Origin: CAYJAB01 sp964368305
GTDB lineage: Bacteria > Bacillota_I > Bacilli_A > Erysipelotrichales > Erysipelotrichaceae
Length of the DNA: 64,000 nucleotides
Direction of reading: 5' to 3'
NCBI GenBank assembly: GCA_964368305.1
Contig: CAYJAB010000004.1
Location: 23,707-87,706 of the forward strand
A program made the translations under genes and the position numbers. Positions 40,999 through 49,250 of the stretch are shown here, piece by piece. The notes under the pieces were generated by a model. The model was not told the origin of the DNA, did not search any database, and saw only the letters and a list, made by a program, of their open reading frames with translations. Numbering within the stretch: the stretch's first letter is position 1; every line of letters starts with the position of its first letter.

Positions 40999-42378
40999 CT
41001 ATTTCTCTAAAAATTCATGAATTCCTTTAGCTGCTTTTTTTCCACTAGACATAGCTAAAATAACTGTAGCAGCACCACTTACAGCATCGCCACCTGCAAA
41101 GACATAGTCAACTGAACTTTGACCATCTTCATTTACAATAATTCCGCCTTTTGAACTTAACTTCAAATCTTCAATACTACTTGTAATAAGAGGATTTAGT
41201 GAAGTTCCAATTGCCATAATCACAGTATCAAATTCTACTATATCATATTCGCCTTCCATCGCAACAACACCACGTCTGTTACTTTCATCAGGTTCTGTTA
41301 ACTTCATCTTTTGTAGTTTTAGTCCAGTAACTCTATTTGAATCATCAACTAGTATTTCTTCTGGATTAAAAAGAGGTAAAAACTTAACTTGTTCTTCCAT
41401 TGCATGATGAATCTCTTCTTGACGAGCTGGCATTTCTGAAAGTGACCTACGATATACAATCGTTACATCATTTCCTAAACGTTTCGCACATCTTGCAGCG
41501 TCCATCGCAACATTTCCACCACCAATCACAGCAACTTTTTTACTATCGATTACAGGAGTGTGATATTGAGGATCATATGACTTCATTAAATTTACGCGTG
41601 TTAAATACTCATTAGCACTAAACACGCCAATCGCTGCCTCATTTTTAATATGCATAAATCTTGGAACCCCTGCTCCACTTCCTATAAAAATTGCCTCAAA
41701 TTGATCATCAATCAAATCTTGGATTGTAATTGTTCTTCCAATAAACGCATTGTAGATAAATTTTACACCTTGTTTTTCTAAAACATCTATCTCATTTTCA
41801 ACGATAGATTTTGGAAGTCTAAATTCCGGTATTCCGTATTGTAAAACACCGCCCGCTTTGTGTAAAGCCTCAAATACAGTTACATCATATCCATATTGTA
41901 CTAAATCCATTGCACATGATAGCCCAGCAGGACCACTTCCCACAACAGCAACTTTCTTATTATTTCTTACAACTTCTTTAACTTCTCTTTGGTAATGTTC
42001 ACTATAATAGTCCGCAACAAATCTTTCAAGTCTTCCAATCGCAACCGCTTCCCCTTTAATTCCACGTACACATTTACTTTCACATTGTGACTCTTGTGGG
42101 CAAACACGCCCACAAATTGCAGGAAAATGATTCTCTTCTAATATTAATTTATATGCTTCTTTCATTTCATCATTTTTTAAATGCTTTATAAACCCTGGGA
42201 TGTCAATGTTTACAGGACAGCTACTAACACAAGGTTTTGTTGGACATTGAAGACATCTATCTGCTTCAATTAGTGCATCTTCTTTACTATAGCCGCAATT
42301 TACTTCTTTAAAATTATGAATTCTTTCATTTTCATCCAAAGTACTCATAATTACTTTTTCTTGTTGCATATTTGCCAT
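40999..42378 (-). CDS. NfnB/SudA-type NAD(P)-dependent oxidoreductase (GltD-like, Fe-S/FAD)
   Basis: A 459-residue flavoprotein of the glutamate-synthase small-subunit family. An N-terminal domain with two Cys-rich clusters (CLQCPTKPCVSSCP near 42 and CGRVCPQESQCESKCVRG near 89) precedes two Rossmann folds, with GSGPAGLSCA (FAD) and GGGNVAMDAA (NADPH). It pairs with the adjacent NfnA-like protein through a TAATG overlap. The pair matches NADH-dependent ferredoxin:NADP+ oxidoreductase (electron-bifurcating Nfn) or sulfide dehydrogenase SudAB; sequence alone does not settle which. The true glutamate synthase large subunit is absent here. Confidence 0.85.
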   Translation of the reverse strand: MANMQQEKVIMSTLDENERIHNFKEVNCGYSKEDALIEADRCLQCPTKPCVSSCPVNIDIPGFIKHLKNDEMKEAYKLILEENHFPAICGRVCPQESQCESKCVRGIKGEAVAIGRLERFVADYYSEHYQREVKEVVRNNKKVAVVGSGPAGLSCAMDLVQYGYDVTVFEALHKAGGVLQYGIPEFRLPKSIVENEIDVLEKQGVKFIYNAFIGRTITIQDLIDDQFEAIFIGSGAGVPRFMHIKNEAAIGVFSANEYLTRVNLMKSYDPQYHTPVIDSKKVAVIGGGNVAMDAARCAKRLGNDVTIVYRRSLSEMPARQEEIHHAMEEQVKFLPLFNPEEILVDDSNRVTGLKLQKMKLTEPDESNRRGVVAMEGEYDIVEFDTVIMAIGTSLNPLITSSIEDLKLSSKGGIIVNEDGQSSVDYVFAGGDAVSGAATVILAMSSGKKAAKGIHEFLEK

Positions 42379-43211
42379 TATACTGTCTCCTTCATTGATA
42401 ATCTATTACATGCATGCTTTTCTTGTGTAGCATATGATCTATTTCTAGTCATTAATTCATCAAAATCAACAAGATGCCCATCAAAATCAGGACCATCAAT
42501 ACATGCAAATTTAACTTTAGAATCCACAGTTACACGACAACAACCACACATACCTGTACCATCAATCATAATAGGATTTAAACTAACAATTGTTTTAATT
42601 CCATATTTTTTTGTTAAATCACAAATAAATTTCATCATAATCACAGGACCAATGCATACTACAGCATCAAACTTCTCCCCTTGTTGAATAAGTTTTTCAA
42701 GTTGAGTAGTAACAAATCCTTGATTTCCATTTGAACCATCATCCGTAGTGAAATAACATTGACTACTTGCATTTTTAGCTTCTTGTTCTAGAATAATTAA
42801 ATCTTGATTTCTAAACCCTGCGACTAATGTTACATCAACACCATTTTCATGTAAATGTTTTGCTGAAGGATATGCAATTGCTAAACCAACACCCCCACCA
42901 ATTACACATACTTTTTTAAGTCCATCAAATTCAGTTGGTTTACCAAGTGGCCCAAGTACACTTTCAATTTCATCCCCAACATTTAAATTACCAAGCATCA
43001 TTGTAGATACTCCAATCGTTTGGAATATAACAGTAATTGAACCTTCTTCTTTATCAAAATCAGAGATTGTTAAAGGTATTCTTTCAGCATATTCATCTAA
43101 CTTAATAATCACAAACTGTCCTGGAAGAACATGGTTTGTGATTTTTTCTGCTGCTATTTTTAATAATACAACATTTTCATTAATAATTTTTTTATCTAAT
43201 ACTTTATACAT
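42378..43211 (-). CDS. NfnA/SudB-type FAD/NAD-binding [2Fe-2S] oxidoreductase subunit
   Basis: A 277-residue ferredoxin-NADP reductase-like protein of the PyrK/NfnA group. The FAD domain has YAERIPLTISD (RxPLT motif), the NAD domain has CVIGGGVGLAIAYP, and a C-terminal Cys cluster DGTGMCGCCRVTV...FACIDGPDFDGH binds [2Fe-2S]. The ATG at 43211 has AAGGAGA just upstream; the longer frame to 43262 would run into galK. It forms a two-gene unit with the following GltD-like gene. No pyrD lies nearby, arguing against a PyrK role. Confidence 0.85.
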   Translation of the reverse strand: MYKVLDKKIINENVVLLKIAAEKITNHVLPGQFVIIKLDEYAERIPLTISDFDKEEGSITVIFQTIGVSTMMLGNLNVGDEIESVLGPLGKPTEFDGLKKVCVIGGGVGLAIAYPSAKHLHENGVDVTLVAGFRNQDLIILEQEAKNASSQCYFTTDDGSNGNQGFVTTQLEKLIQQGEKFDAVVCIGPVIMMKFICDLTKKYGIKTIVSLNPIMIDGTGMCGCCRVTVDSKVKFACIDGPDFDGHLVDFDELMTRNRSYATQEKHACNRLSMKETV

Positions 43212-43221
43212 AAGGTCTCCT

Positions 43222-44502
43222 TTACCCAATAACTTTAATGCTACCCATCGGTCTAATAGCAAGAATATGACATTTTCCTACACCAAATACTTTTTCCATT
43301 TCATCTTTATAAGCAGCTACATATTCTTTAGCAACAAATGCTTGAATAGTCCCTGCAAGTCCACCACCATGCACTCGATATGCACTGTGATTTTTTAATA
43401 ATTTTTCACTAAATGCTAAAGCAAGCGAAATACCTTGATGTTTGATATCTGTTATACAAAATGCATTTTGCAAATACATATAAGATGAATATCCAGATTC
43501 AATAACTAATTTTTTAAACGCATCAATATTGTTTTGCTTTAAAGCATCAACTTCTTGTTCAACACGTACATTTTCTGAAAAGAAATGCATTGCACGTAAA
43601 ATTGCACGATCATTATTTAATTCTTTTAAATTCGCAAGATTATTATAAAATTCTTTTTCAGAAACTTGACTTAGCACATCTTTATTAAAATAAGATGCAA
43701 CAGTTTTCATTTCTCTCACCATAAGACCATATTCATCAGAAAGATTCGTGTGATCTCCTCCTGTATCTACCAAGCAAAGTTGATATCCACTATCTTTAAA
43801 ATCAAAACTCACTTTTTCTACAATTGGATTATTTGGATCGTAAAAATTAATTGATACAAATCCACCCACAGAACATGCCATTTGATCCATAAGACCACAT
43901 GGTTTATTAAAATAAACATTTTCAGTATACTGTGCAACTTGTGCAATCACAATTGGATCAATTTTACCATCATTATACAAATGGTTTAAAATCGTTCCAA
44001 TCATAACTTCAAAAGCAGCGCTAGAAGAGATTCCTGAACCTTTTAAAACATCACTAGTCATAAAAGCATTAAATCCACCAACTTTATACCCCAATTGTTT
44101 AAAACGTGCTACAGTCCCTCTAATTAAAGCAGTAGATGTATTAAACTCTTTTGTTTGAATATCTGTGTCATCGATATCAATAGAATCAATTAAGTAATCA
44201 TCACTTTTAATACAAATCATATTTTTATTTTCACCAACAACAGCAATTGTATCCATGTTTACACTTGCAGCAAGGACTTTTCCATTTTGATGATCTGTAT
44301 GATTTCCACCTACTTCTGTTCTTCCACTTGTAGAGAAAATAGAAATATCTTGATTGTCATATAAAGACTCAAAAATAGAAACAGCATTTAAATAACGTTG
44401 TTTTTGTTTTTGCACTAAATCGCTATCACATACATAAATGTTAGAAAAATCTAAGTCCATTTCTGTAGAATTCAGTTTAGATTTTAATAGATTAATTAGC
44501 AT
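43222..44502 (-). CDS. galK: Galactokinase
   Basis: GHMP-family kinase that phosphorylates galactose at C1. The substrate signature GRTEVGGNHTDH is at residues 60-71, the ATP loop KGSGISSSAAFEV is near 155-170, GLMDQMACSVGG is in the middle and RVHGGGLAGTIQAF near the C-terminus. At 426 residues it is somewhat longer than E. coli GalK (382), mostly from the N-terminal 50 residues. It follows galM by one base with an AAAGGAG site. galT and galE are not in the window, so the Leloir pathway must be completed elsewhere. Confidence 0.92.
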   Translation of the reverse strand: MLINLLKSKLNSTEMDLDFSNIYVCDSDLVQKQKQRYLNAVSIFESLYDNQDISIFSTSGRTEVGGNHTDHQNGKVLAASVNMDTIAVVGENKNMICIKSDDYLIDSIDIDDTDIQTKEFNTSTALIRGTVARFKQLGYKVGGFNAFMTSDVLKGSGISSSAAFEVMIGTILNHLYNDGKIDPIVIAQVAQYTENVYFNKPCGLMDQMACSVGGFVSINFYDPNNPIVEKVSFDFKDSGYQLCLVDTGGDHTNLSDEYGLMVREMKTVASYFNKDVLSQVSEKEFYNNLANLKELNNDRAILRAMHFFSENVRVEQEVDALKQNNIDAFKKLVIESGYSSYMYLQNAFCITDIKHQGISLALAFSEKLLKNHSAYRVHGGGLAGTIQAFVAKEYVAAYKDEMEKVFGVGKCHILAIRPMGSIKVIG

Positions 44503-44503
44503 A

Positions 44504-45520
44504 TTAATTCTCCTTTAAGACAACTTTAAATTCTGTCTTATGTTTAAAACAATCCCCTTTTTTCAATATACTTTTAGGAAGTTGATTATTATTTATATTA
44601 TTTGGATAATATTGTGTTTCAAAAGCAATCCCTGCACGCGCATGATATAAATTTTCATACTTTCCAACTAAACTAGAAATATAATTACCTGTATACACAT
44701 GCATTCCTGGTAAATCAGAATATACTTTTAAATACATTGAATCATTGCTTAAAGTTGAAAACAATCGATATCCTTCTGATTTAATCAAATAATGATGGTC
44801 AATTCCTTTTGCTATTTTAATTTGCTCAAATTCATCTTTAATCAGTGCTAATGCAAGCTTTGTTTCCCTTCTAAAATCAAGCGGGGTTTGATAAAGTTCA
44901 ATCAATGAATCTAATGTCAATCCATCCTCATCTACTTCACCACAATGATCAGCATTAATAAATAACCTATGCTGTTCTATAGATCCTACTCCATCTAAGT
45001 TAAAGTAACTATGATTTGTAAAATTTACATAGGTATCTTCATCGCATGTTGCCTCATAACTTAATATCAATGCATCTTCCTTAAGTGAAAAAGAGATAGA
45101 AAAACTTAAATTACCATTAAATCCTTCTTCCATATGAGGGCTATAGTAAGATAGTTTTAATGTATCCTCAATAACTTCAGCATTGAAAACTTTATTATCA
45201 AATCCAGAAATACCACCATGTAATGTGTTAGGTCCATTGTTTATTGGAAGATGATAAGAACTACCATTTAATTTATAGCAACCTTTTTCAATGCGATTAC
45301 ACACACGTCCAATCGTAGCACCTAAATAAGTACCTCTTTCATTAACATATTCATCTAACGTATCATATCCTAATACAATATCTCGATTAAATGGTTTAAC
45401 AATAAATGATTGTATTGTTGCACCATAATCTAATATACGAACTGCTAAAAAATCATTTTCCAATAAATATGAGTAAGAATCTTGTTGATTCACTTGTCCA
45501 AATAATGTCTTTGTTATCAT
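44504..45520 (-). CDS. galM: Aldose 1-epimerase (mutarotase)
   Basis: Interconverts alpha and beta galactose before GalK. The 338 residues include GPNTLHGGISGFDNKVF with one active-site His, TNHSYFNLDG with a second, and GIAFETQYYPNNINN with the catalytic Glu region. The start lies directly after the rnc stop (TAA then ATG), with GGTGAA as a modest ribosome site. It is thus embedded in a housekeeping run rather than behind its own regulated promoter. Confidence 0.92.
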   Translation of the reverse strand: MITKTLFGQVNQQDSYSYLLENDFLAVRILDYGATIQSFIVKPFNRDIVLGYDTLDEYVNERGTYLGATIGRVCNRIEKGCYKLNGSSYHLPINNGPNTLHGGISGFDNKVFNAEVIEDTLKLSYYSPHMEEGFNGNLSFSISFSLKEDALILSYEATCDEDTYVNFTNHSYFNLDGVGSIEQHRLFINADHCGEVDEDGLTLDSLIELYQTPLDFRRETKLALALIKDEFEQIKIAKGIDHHYLIKSEGYRLFSTLSNDSMYLKVYSDLPGMHVYTGNYISSLVGKYENLYHARAGIAFETQYYPNNINNNQLPKSILKKGDCFKHKTEFKVVLKEN

Positions 45521-46204
45521 TTAATTCACCAGTTTATCAAAAGCGTCTTTTGCAGCTTGTTGTTCAGCTTTTTTCTTGCTTTTGCCTCTGCCTTTCCCTA
45601 ACATAATGCCATCTAACATTACAGCAATATCAAATATAGGATTATTACTAGGCCCTGTCACTGATAAAACTTCGTAAGAGACAGTCTTTCTAATGTCTGA
45701 CTGCACATATTCTTGCAGTTTTGTTTTATAATCCATAACAATTGGCTCAAAGTGATCAAAGTCAACTTTAAAATTAATTACACTATTTAAGATTATATTA
45801 ACAGCCTCAAATCCGCAATCTAAATATAATGCCCCTAAAAAAGCTTCAAACATATCTGCAATAATAGAATCACGATTTCTACCACCCGTTTTTTCTTCAC
45901 CCAATCCTAATTTAAAAAATTGAGGAAGCTCTAATTTTCTTCCATATGAAGCAAGTGCTTCTTCACAAACAAGTGCTGCACGATATGTAGTCATCTTCCC
46001 CTCACTTAATATAGGATCTAATTTAAACAGATGTTCGCTTGTCCACAATTGTAAAACAGCATCCCCCATAAACTCTAGACGTTCATTGTCTTTATGCCCT
46101 TTCTTATGTTCATTTACATAGGAAGAGTGCATAAAAGCTTGATCAATTAGGTCATAGTTTGTAATTAATATTCCTCTTTGCTCTAACCACGATACAATTG
46201 TCAT
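45521..46204 (-). CDS. rnc: Ribonuclease III
   Basis: Double-strand-specific RNase for rRNA processing. The nuclease signature NERLEFMGDAVLQLW is near residues 41-55 with the catalytic Glu/Asp, and DMFEAFLGALYLDCG follows. A dsRNA-binding domain occupies about 155-227 (YKTKLQEYVQ ... GKGRGKSKKKAEQQAAKDAF). Length (227) is normal. The ATG overlaps the plsX stop (ATGA). In Bacillus acpP precedes and smc follows rnc; neither is present here. Confidence 0.94.
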   Translation of the reverse strand: MTIVSWLEQRGILITNYDLIDQAFMHSSYVNEHKKGHKDNERLEFMGDAVLQLWTSEHLFKLDPILSEGKMTTYRAALVCEEALASYGRKLELPQFFKLGLGEEKTGGRNRDSIIADMFEAFLGALYLDCGFEAVNIILNSVINFKVDFDHFEPIVMDYKTKLQEYVQSDIRKTVSYEVLSVTGPSNNPIFDIAVMLDGIMLGKGRGKSKKKAEQQAAKDAFDKLVN

Positions 46205-47172
46205 ACTAAATCCCTCTTTATTTTTGCCACTACATCATTTGCAACAGCCTTTTCAAGTTGTTTCAACGCAAAATAAAATGCTTCAGCATTACTGCTTCCA
46301 TGTGCTTTAACAACTGGTTTATTTAAACCAGCTAATATTGCACCACCATATTGCTTGTAATCCAATGTGTTTTTTAAACTAGATAATGCTGGTTTTAAAA
46401 GTAGTGCACCTATTTTTGAAGTAAAAGAAGACATCAGCTTTTCTTTCAAAGTACTCATGACAAATGCACCTGTACCCTCAATTGTTTTTAAAACTAGATT
46501 TCCTGAAAAACCATCCGTAACAACTACATCCACTTCTCCAGATAAAATATCTCTACCTTCCACATTTCCAATAAAGTTAAACTCTTCTATTTCTTTTAGT
46601 TTCTTAAAAGTTTCTACTCTTAATAAATCCCCTTTTTTATCTTCACTCCCATTATTTAAAAGACCGATTTTAGGAGACTCAATATTTTTTACATACTTCG
46701 CTAAAGCTCTTCCCATTTTCGCAAATTGCACCAAATGGTCACTTGTATTTTCAGAGCTTGCACCCATATCCAGGAAATCAACAGTTCTTCCATTTTTTGC
46801 AGGAAGTGTTCCCAATAATGCTGGACGATCAATTCCATCTATTGTTTTTAAAATGAGTGTACTTGCTGAAAGAAGTGCTCCTGTACTTCCCGCACTTACA
46901 ATTCCATCTGCAACGCCATTATTAACATCATCAATTGCACGCACCATGCTACTGTCTTTTTTTCTTCTTACAGCCAATGCACCATCAGTCATTTCCATTA
47001 CTTGTGTACAATGTAAAACATGCACACGTTCAACTGATTTCAAACCTTCAAGTTCAGTTTCATTTCCATATACATACAACTCATAATCATTCTCTTTAAT
47101 AAACCTTTTAACTGCATCCACTACGATTTGACTTCCTTTGTCCATGCCCATTGCATCTATTGCTAATTTCAT
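46201..47172 (-). CDS. plsX: Phosphate acyltransferase PlsX
   Basis: Makes acyl-phosphate from acyl-ACP (and in reverse) for phospholipid synthesis with PlsY. The N-terminus KLAIDAMGMDKG, the SAGSTGALLSAS segment near residue 90, and KAHGSSNAEAFYFAL near the C-terminus are typical. The start at 47172 has AAGGAGAG upstream, after the recG stop; the frame open to 47199 would overlap recG. With FakA (49249-50868) and GpsA it forms part of a route that can use exogenous fatty acids. fabD, fabG and acpP are not adjacent. Confidence 0.93.
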   Translation of the reverse strand: MKLAIDAMGMDKGSQIVVDAVKRFIKENDYELYVYGNETELEGLKSVERVHVLHCTQVMEMTDGALAVRRKKDSSMVRAIDDVNNGVADGIVSAGSTGALLSASTLILKTIDGIDRPALLGTLPAKNGRTVDFLDMGASSENTSDHLVQFAKMGRALAKYVKNIESPKIGLLNNGSEDKKGDLLRVETFKKLKEIEEFNFIGNVEGRDILSGEVDVVVTDGFSGNLVLKTIEGTGAFVMSTLKEKLMSSFTSKIGALLLKPALSSLKNTLDYKQYGGAILAGLNKPVVKAHGSSNAEAFYFALKQLEKAVANDVVAKIKRDLV

Positions 47173-47182
47173 ATTTCTCTCC

Positions 47183-49195
47183 TTAATCAATGAAATCACT
47201 TTCTAAAAGTGCTTTTTTTGCTTTTTGAATAATTGTACTATGCGCTATACTTGAATCTGCCAACAATTCAACTGCATCTTTACGTGCAGTATCCATAATT
47301 GCTTGATCTTGAATGATGTTCGCTAAAGTAAAATGAGGTATACCACTTTGCTTAGTACCCAAAACATCACCCGGTCCTCTAAATTTTAAATCAAAATTCG
47401 CTATCTCAAACCCATCATTTGTTGAAGCAATCACTTTCAATTTTTCTAATGCTTCATGATCTTCAGAATTTGTTAATAAAAAACAATATCCTTGCTGATT
47501 TCCTCTTCCTACACGACCACGCAATTGATGTAATTGTGACATGCCAAATCTGTTTGCATCATAAATCACCATAACATTTGCTTCTGCTACATTTACACCA
47601 ACTTCAATTACAGTTGTGGTAACCAAAAGATCATATTCACCACTTGCAAACTTTGACATTACCGCTTCTTTATCAACACTTGTCATTTTACCATGTAATA
47701 GACCAATTTTAAACGATTTACCCCTTTTTTCTTGAATTTCTTTTTGTAATTCACGATGAATTTTTTCTACATTTTTAACACTTGTAGAATCATCCTCTTC
47801 AATCATAGGGCAAACAATATAACATCTATTTTTTTTCTCAACTAAGTCAAGTACTTCATCTAAAATATCAACCATAGAATTTTTATTTATCAATTTCGTA
47901 ATGATAGATTTTCTTCCTTTTGGAAGTGTCAGTATTGTACTAATATCCATATCCCCATATACAATACTCGCAAGTGTTCGAGGAATCGGAGTTGCACTCA
48001 TCATTAAAAAATCAACTTTGTTTCCTTTATTTTTTAATTTCTTTCTTTGCTCTACACCAAAACGATGTTGTTCATCTGTTACAACCATTCCTAAATCATA
48101 GAATAAAACTGAATCTTGTATTAATGAATGCGTTCCAACAATAATATCTATCACATTATTTTTTAAATCTTCTATTATTTGCTTTTTTTCATAATTTGCA
48201 AGCGATGAGTAAAGACATGCTATTTTAAGTCCTGTTGGCTTAAAAAATTGTTTTAAAGATGCATAGTGTTGTTTTGCAAGAATTTCTGTTGGCACCATAA
48301 ATGCACCCTGTTTACCAGCTAAAACACATCCATATAACCCCAACATTGCAACAAGTGTTTTCCCTGATCCAACATCCCCCTGAACAAGTCGATACATTGT
48401 TTTATCTTCACTCAAATCACTCAGTATTTCATTCACTGCTTTAATTTGATCATTTGTGAGTGTGAAACTTAATTGATTCGCAAGTCTAAATACAGCATCA
48501 AAATCAAAAAACTTACCTGCACCAACTTGCTTTTGACTTAAAGCATTTTTTCTCATTTGGACAGTAAGTTGAAATAATAAAAACTCTTCATATTTTAAAG
48601 TTCTTAAACTTTGTTTAATCTCCTCTTCTGATTTAGGAAAATGAATCATTCTCAATGCAACTTTGCGATCTAATAGGCGATATTTCTCTTTTAAACCTTT
48701 AGGTATCATCTCATCTATATCATCAAACTTATCTTTAAATACAGCTTCCACAACTTTACGATATTTTTTTAAAGTAATACCATCTTTTAATCGATACATA
48801 GGATAATATCCCAATTGTTCATTCAGTGGTATTGAGTTATATTGCATTGCATTCACTTTTTGCCTTCCCTCGTATTGTCCAAAAATGGTAATAAAAGAAC
48901 CATATTCATACCCTTTAAACCATGGACGATTAAAAAGAGTAATTTCAAAAATATTATCATTTGTCTCAACTTCAAACTTGGTAATTGTAATTTTTTTAAA
49001 CCTATTTGTTTTAATACCAGAAACAATTTTACCTTCAAAAGAAACTTTATCTTTAATATTCCATTCACTAAAAGGCTTTTGAACTACAGTATCATAACGA
49101 TAAGGATAATATACAAAAACAGACCAGAAATCTATGATCCCTAGCGACGTTAATGCATCTGTTTCTTTTTTAGTCAGTTTAATATTTTCAAACAT
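47183..49195 (-). CDS. recG: ATP-dependent DNA helicase RecG
   Basis: Branch-migrating helicase for stalled-fork rescue. An N-terminal wedge/OB domain (about 60-150) is followed by the SF2 core: Walker A GDVGSGKT, the DEQHRFG box, the SATPIPRTL motif III, and C-terminal QLRGRVGRGNQQGYC. Length (670) is normal. It is the first gene of a run through plsX, rnc, galM, galK, nfnA and nfnB to polC, with gaps of at most about 10 bases or overlaps. Confidence 0.95.
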   Translation of the reverse strand: MFENIKLTKKETDALTSLGIIDFWSVFVYYPYRYDTVVQKPFSEWNIKDKVSFEGKIVSGIKTNRFKKITITKFEVETNDNIFEITLFNRPWFKGYEYGSFITIFGQYEGRQKVNAMQYNSIPLNEQLGYYPMYRLKDGITLKKYRKVVEAVFKDKFDDIDEMIPKGLKEKYRLLDRKVALRMIHFPKSEEEIKQSLRTLKYEEFLLFQLTVQMRKNALSQKQVGAGKFFDFDAVFRLANQLSFTLTNDQIKAVNEILSDLSEDKTMYRLVQGDVGSGKTLVAMLGLYGCVLAGKQGAFMVPTEILAKQHYASLKQFFKPTGLKIACLYSSLANYEKKQIIEDLKNNVIDIIVGTHSLIQDSVLFYDLGMVVTDEQHRFGVEQRKKLKNKGNKVDFLMMSATPIPRTLASIVYGDMDISTILTLPKGRKSIITKLINKNSMVDILDEVLDLVEKKNRCYIVCPMIEEDDSTSVKNVEKIHRELQKEIQEKRGKSFKIGLLHGKMTSVDKEAVMSKFASGEYDLLVTTTVIEVGVNVAEANVMVIYDANRFGMSQLHQLRGRVGRGNQQGYCFLLTNSEDHEALEKLKVIASTNDGFEIANFDLKFRGPGDVLGTKQSGIPHFTLANIIQDQAIMDTARKDAVELLADSSIAHSTIIQKAKKALLESDFID

Positions 49196-49211
49196 AAATA
49201 CCTCTTTACCT

Positions 49212-49220
49212 ATTATAACA
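49212..49220 (-). promoter_or_regulatory. Extended -10 promoter of the recG-polC run
   Basis: The minus strand reads TGTTATAAT with the hexamer at 49212-49217. The recG ATG is only 17 bases further, so the AAAGAGG ribosome site would be at the very 5' end of the message. Confidence 0.5.
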
Positions 49221-49225
49221 CTTTC

Positions 49226-49250
49226 AAAAAAAAGCCCGAAGGCTTTTTTT
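49226..49250 (-). terminator. Terminator after fakA
   Basis: The minus-strand stem AAAAAGCC-TTCG-GGCTTTTT is followed by more T. It has a UUCG-type tetraloop and overlaps the fakA stop codon. Confidence 0.85.

Noticed and set aside
40999..43211. Glutamate synthase small subunit or dihydroorotate dehydrogenase electron-transfer pair
   Set aside because: No gltA/gltB large subunit and no pyrD is adjacent; the two-gene layout fits NfnAB/SudAB better, though not proven.
46367..47086. 239-codon open frame on the plus strand opposite plsX
   Set aside because: It is the antisense shadow of a well-conserved PlsX; the translation is low-complexity Ser/Pro/Phe-rich and there is no ribosome site.
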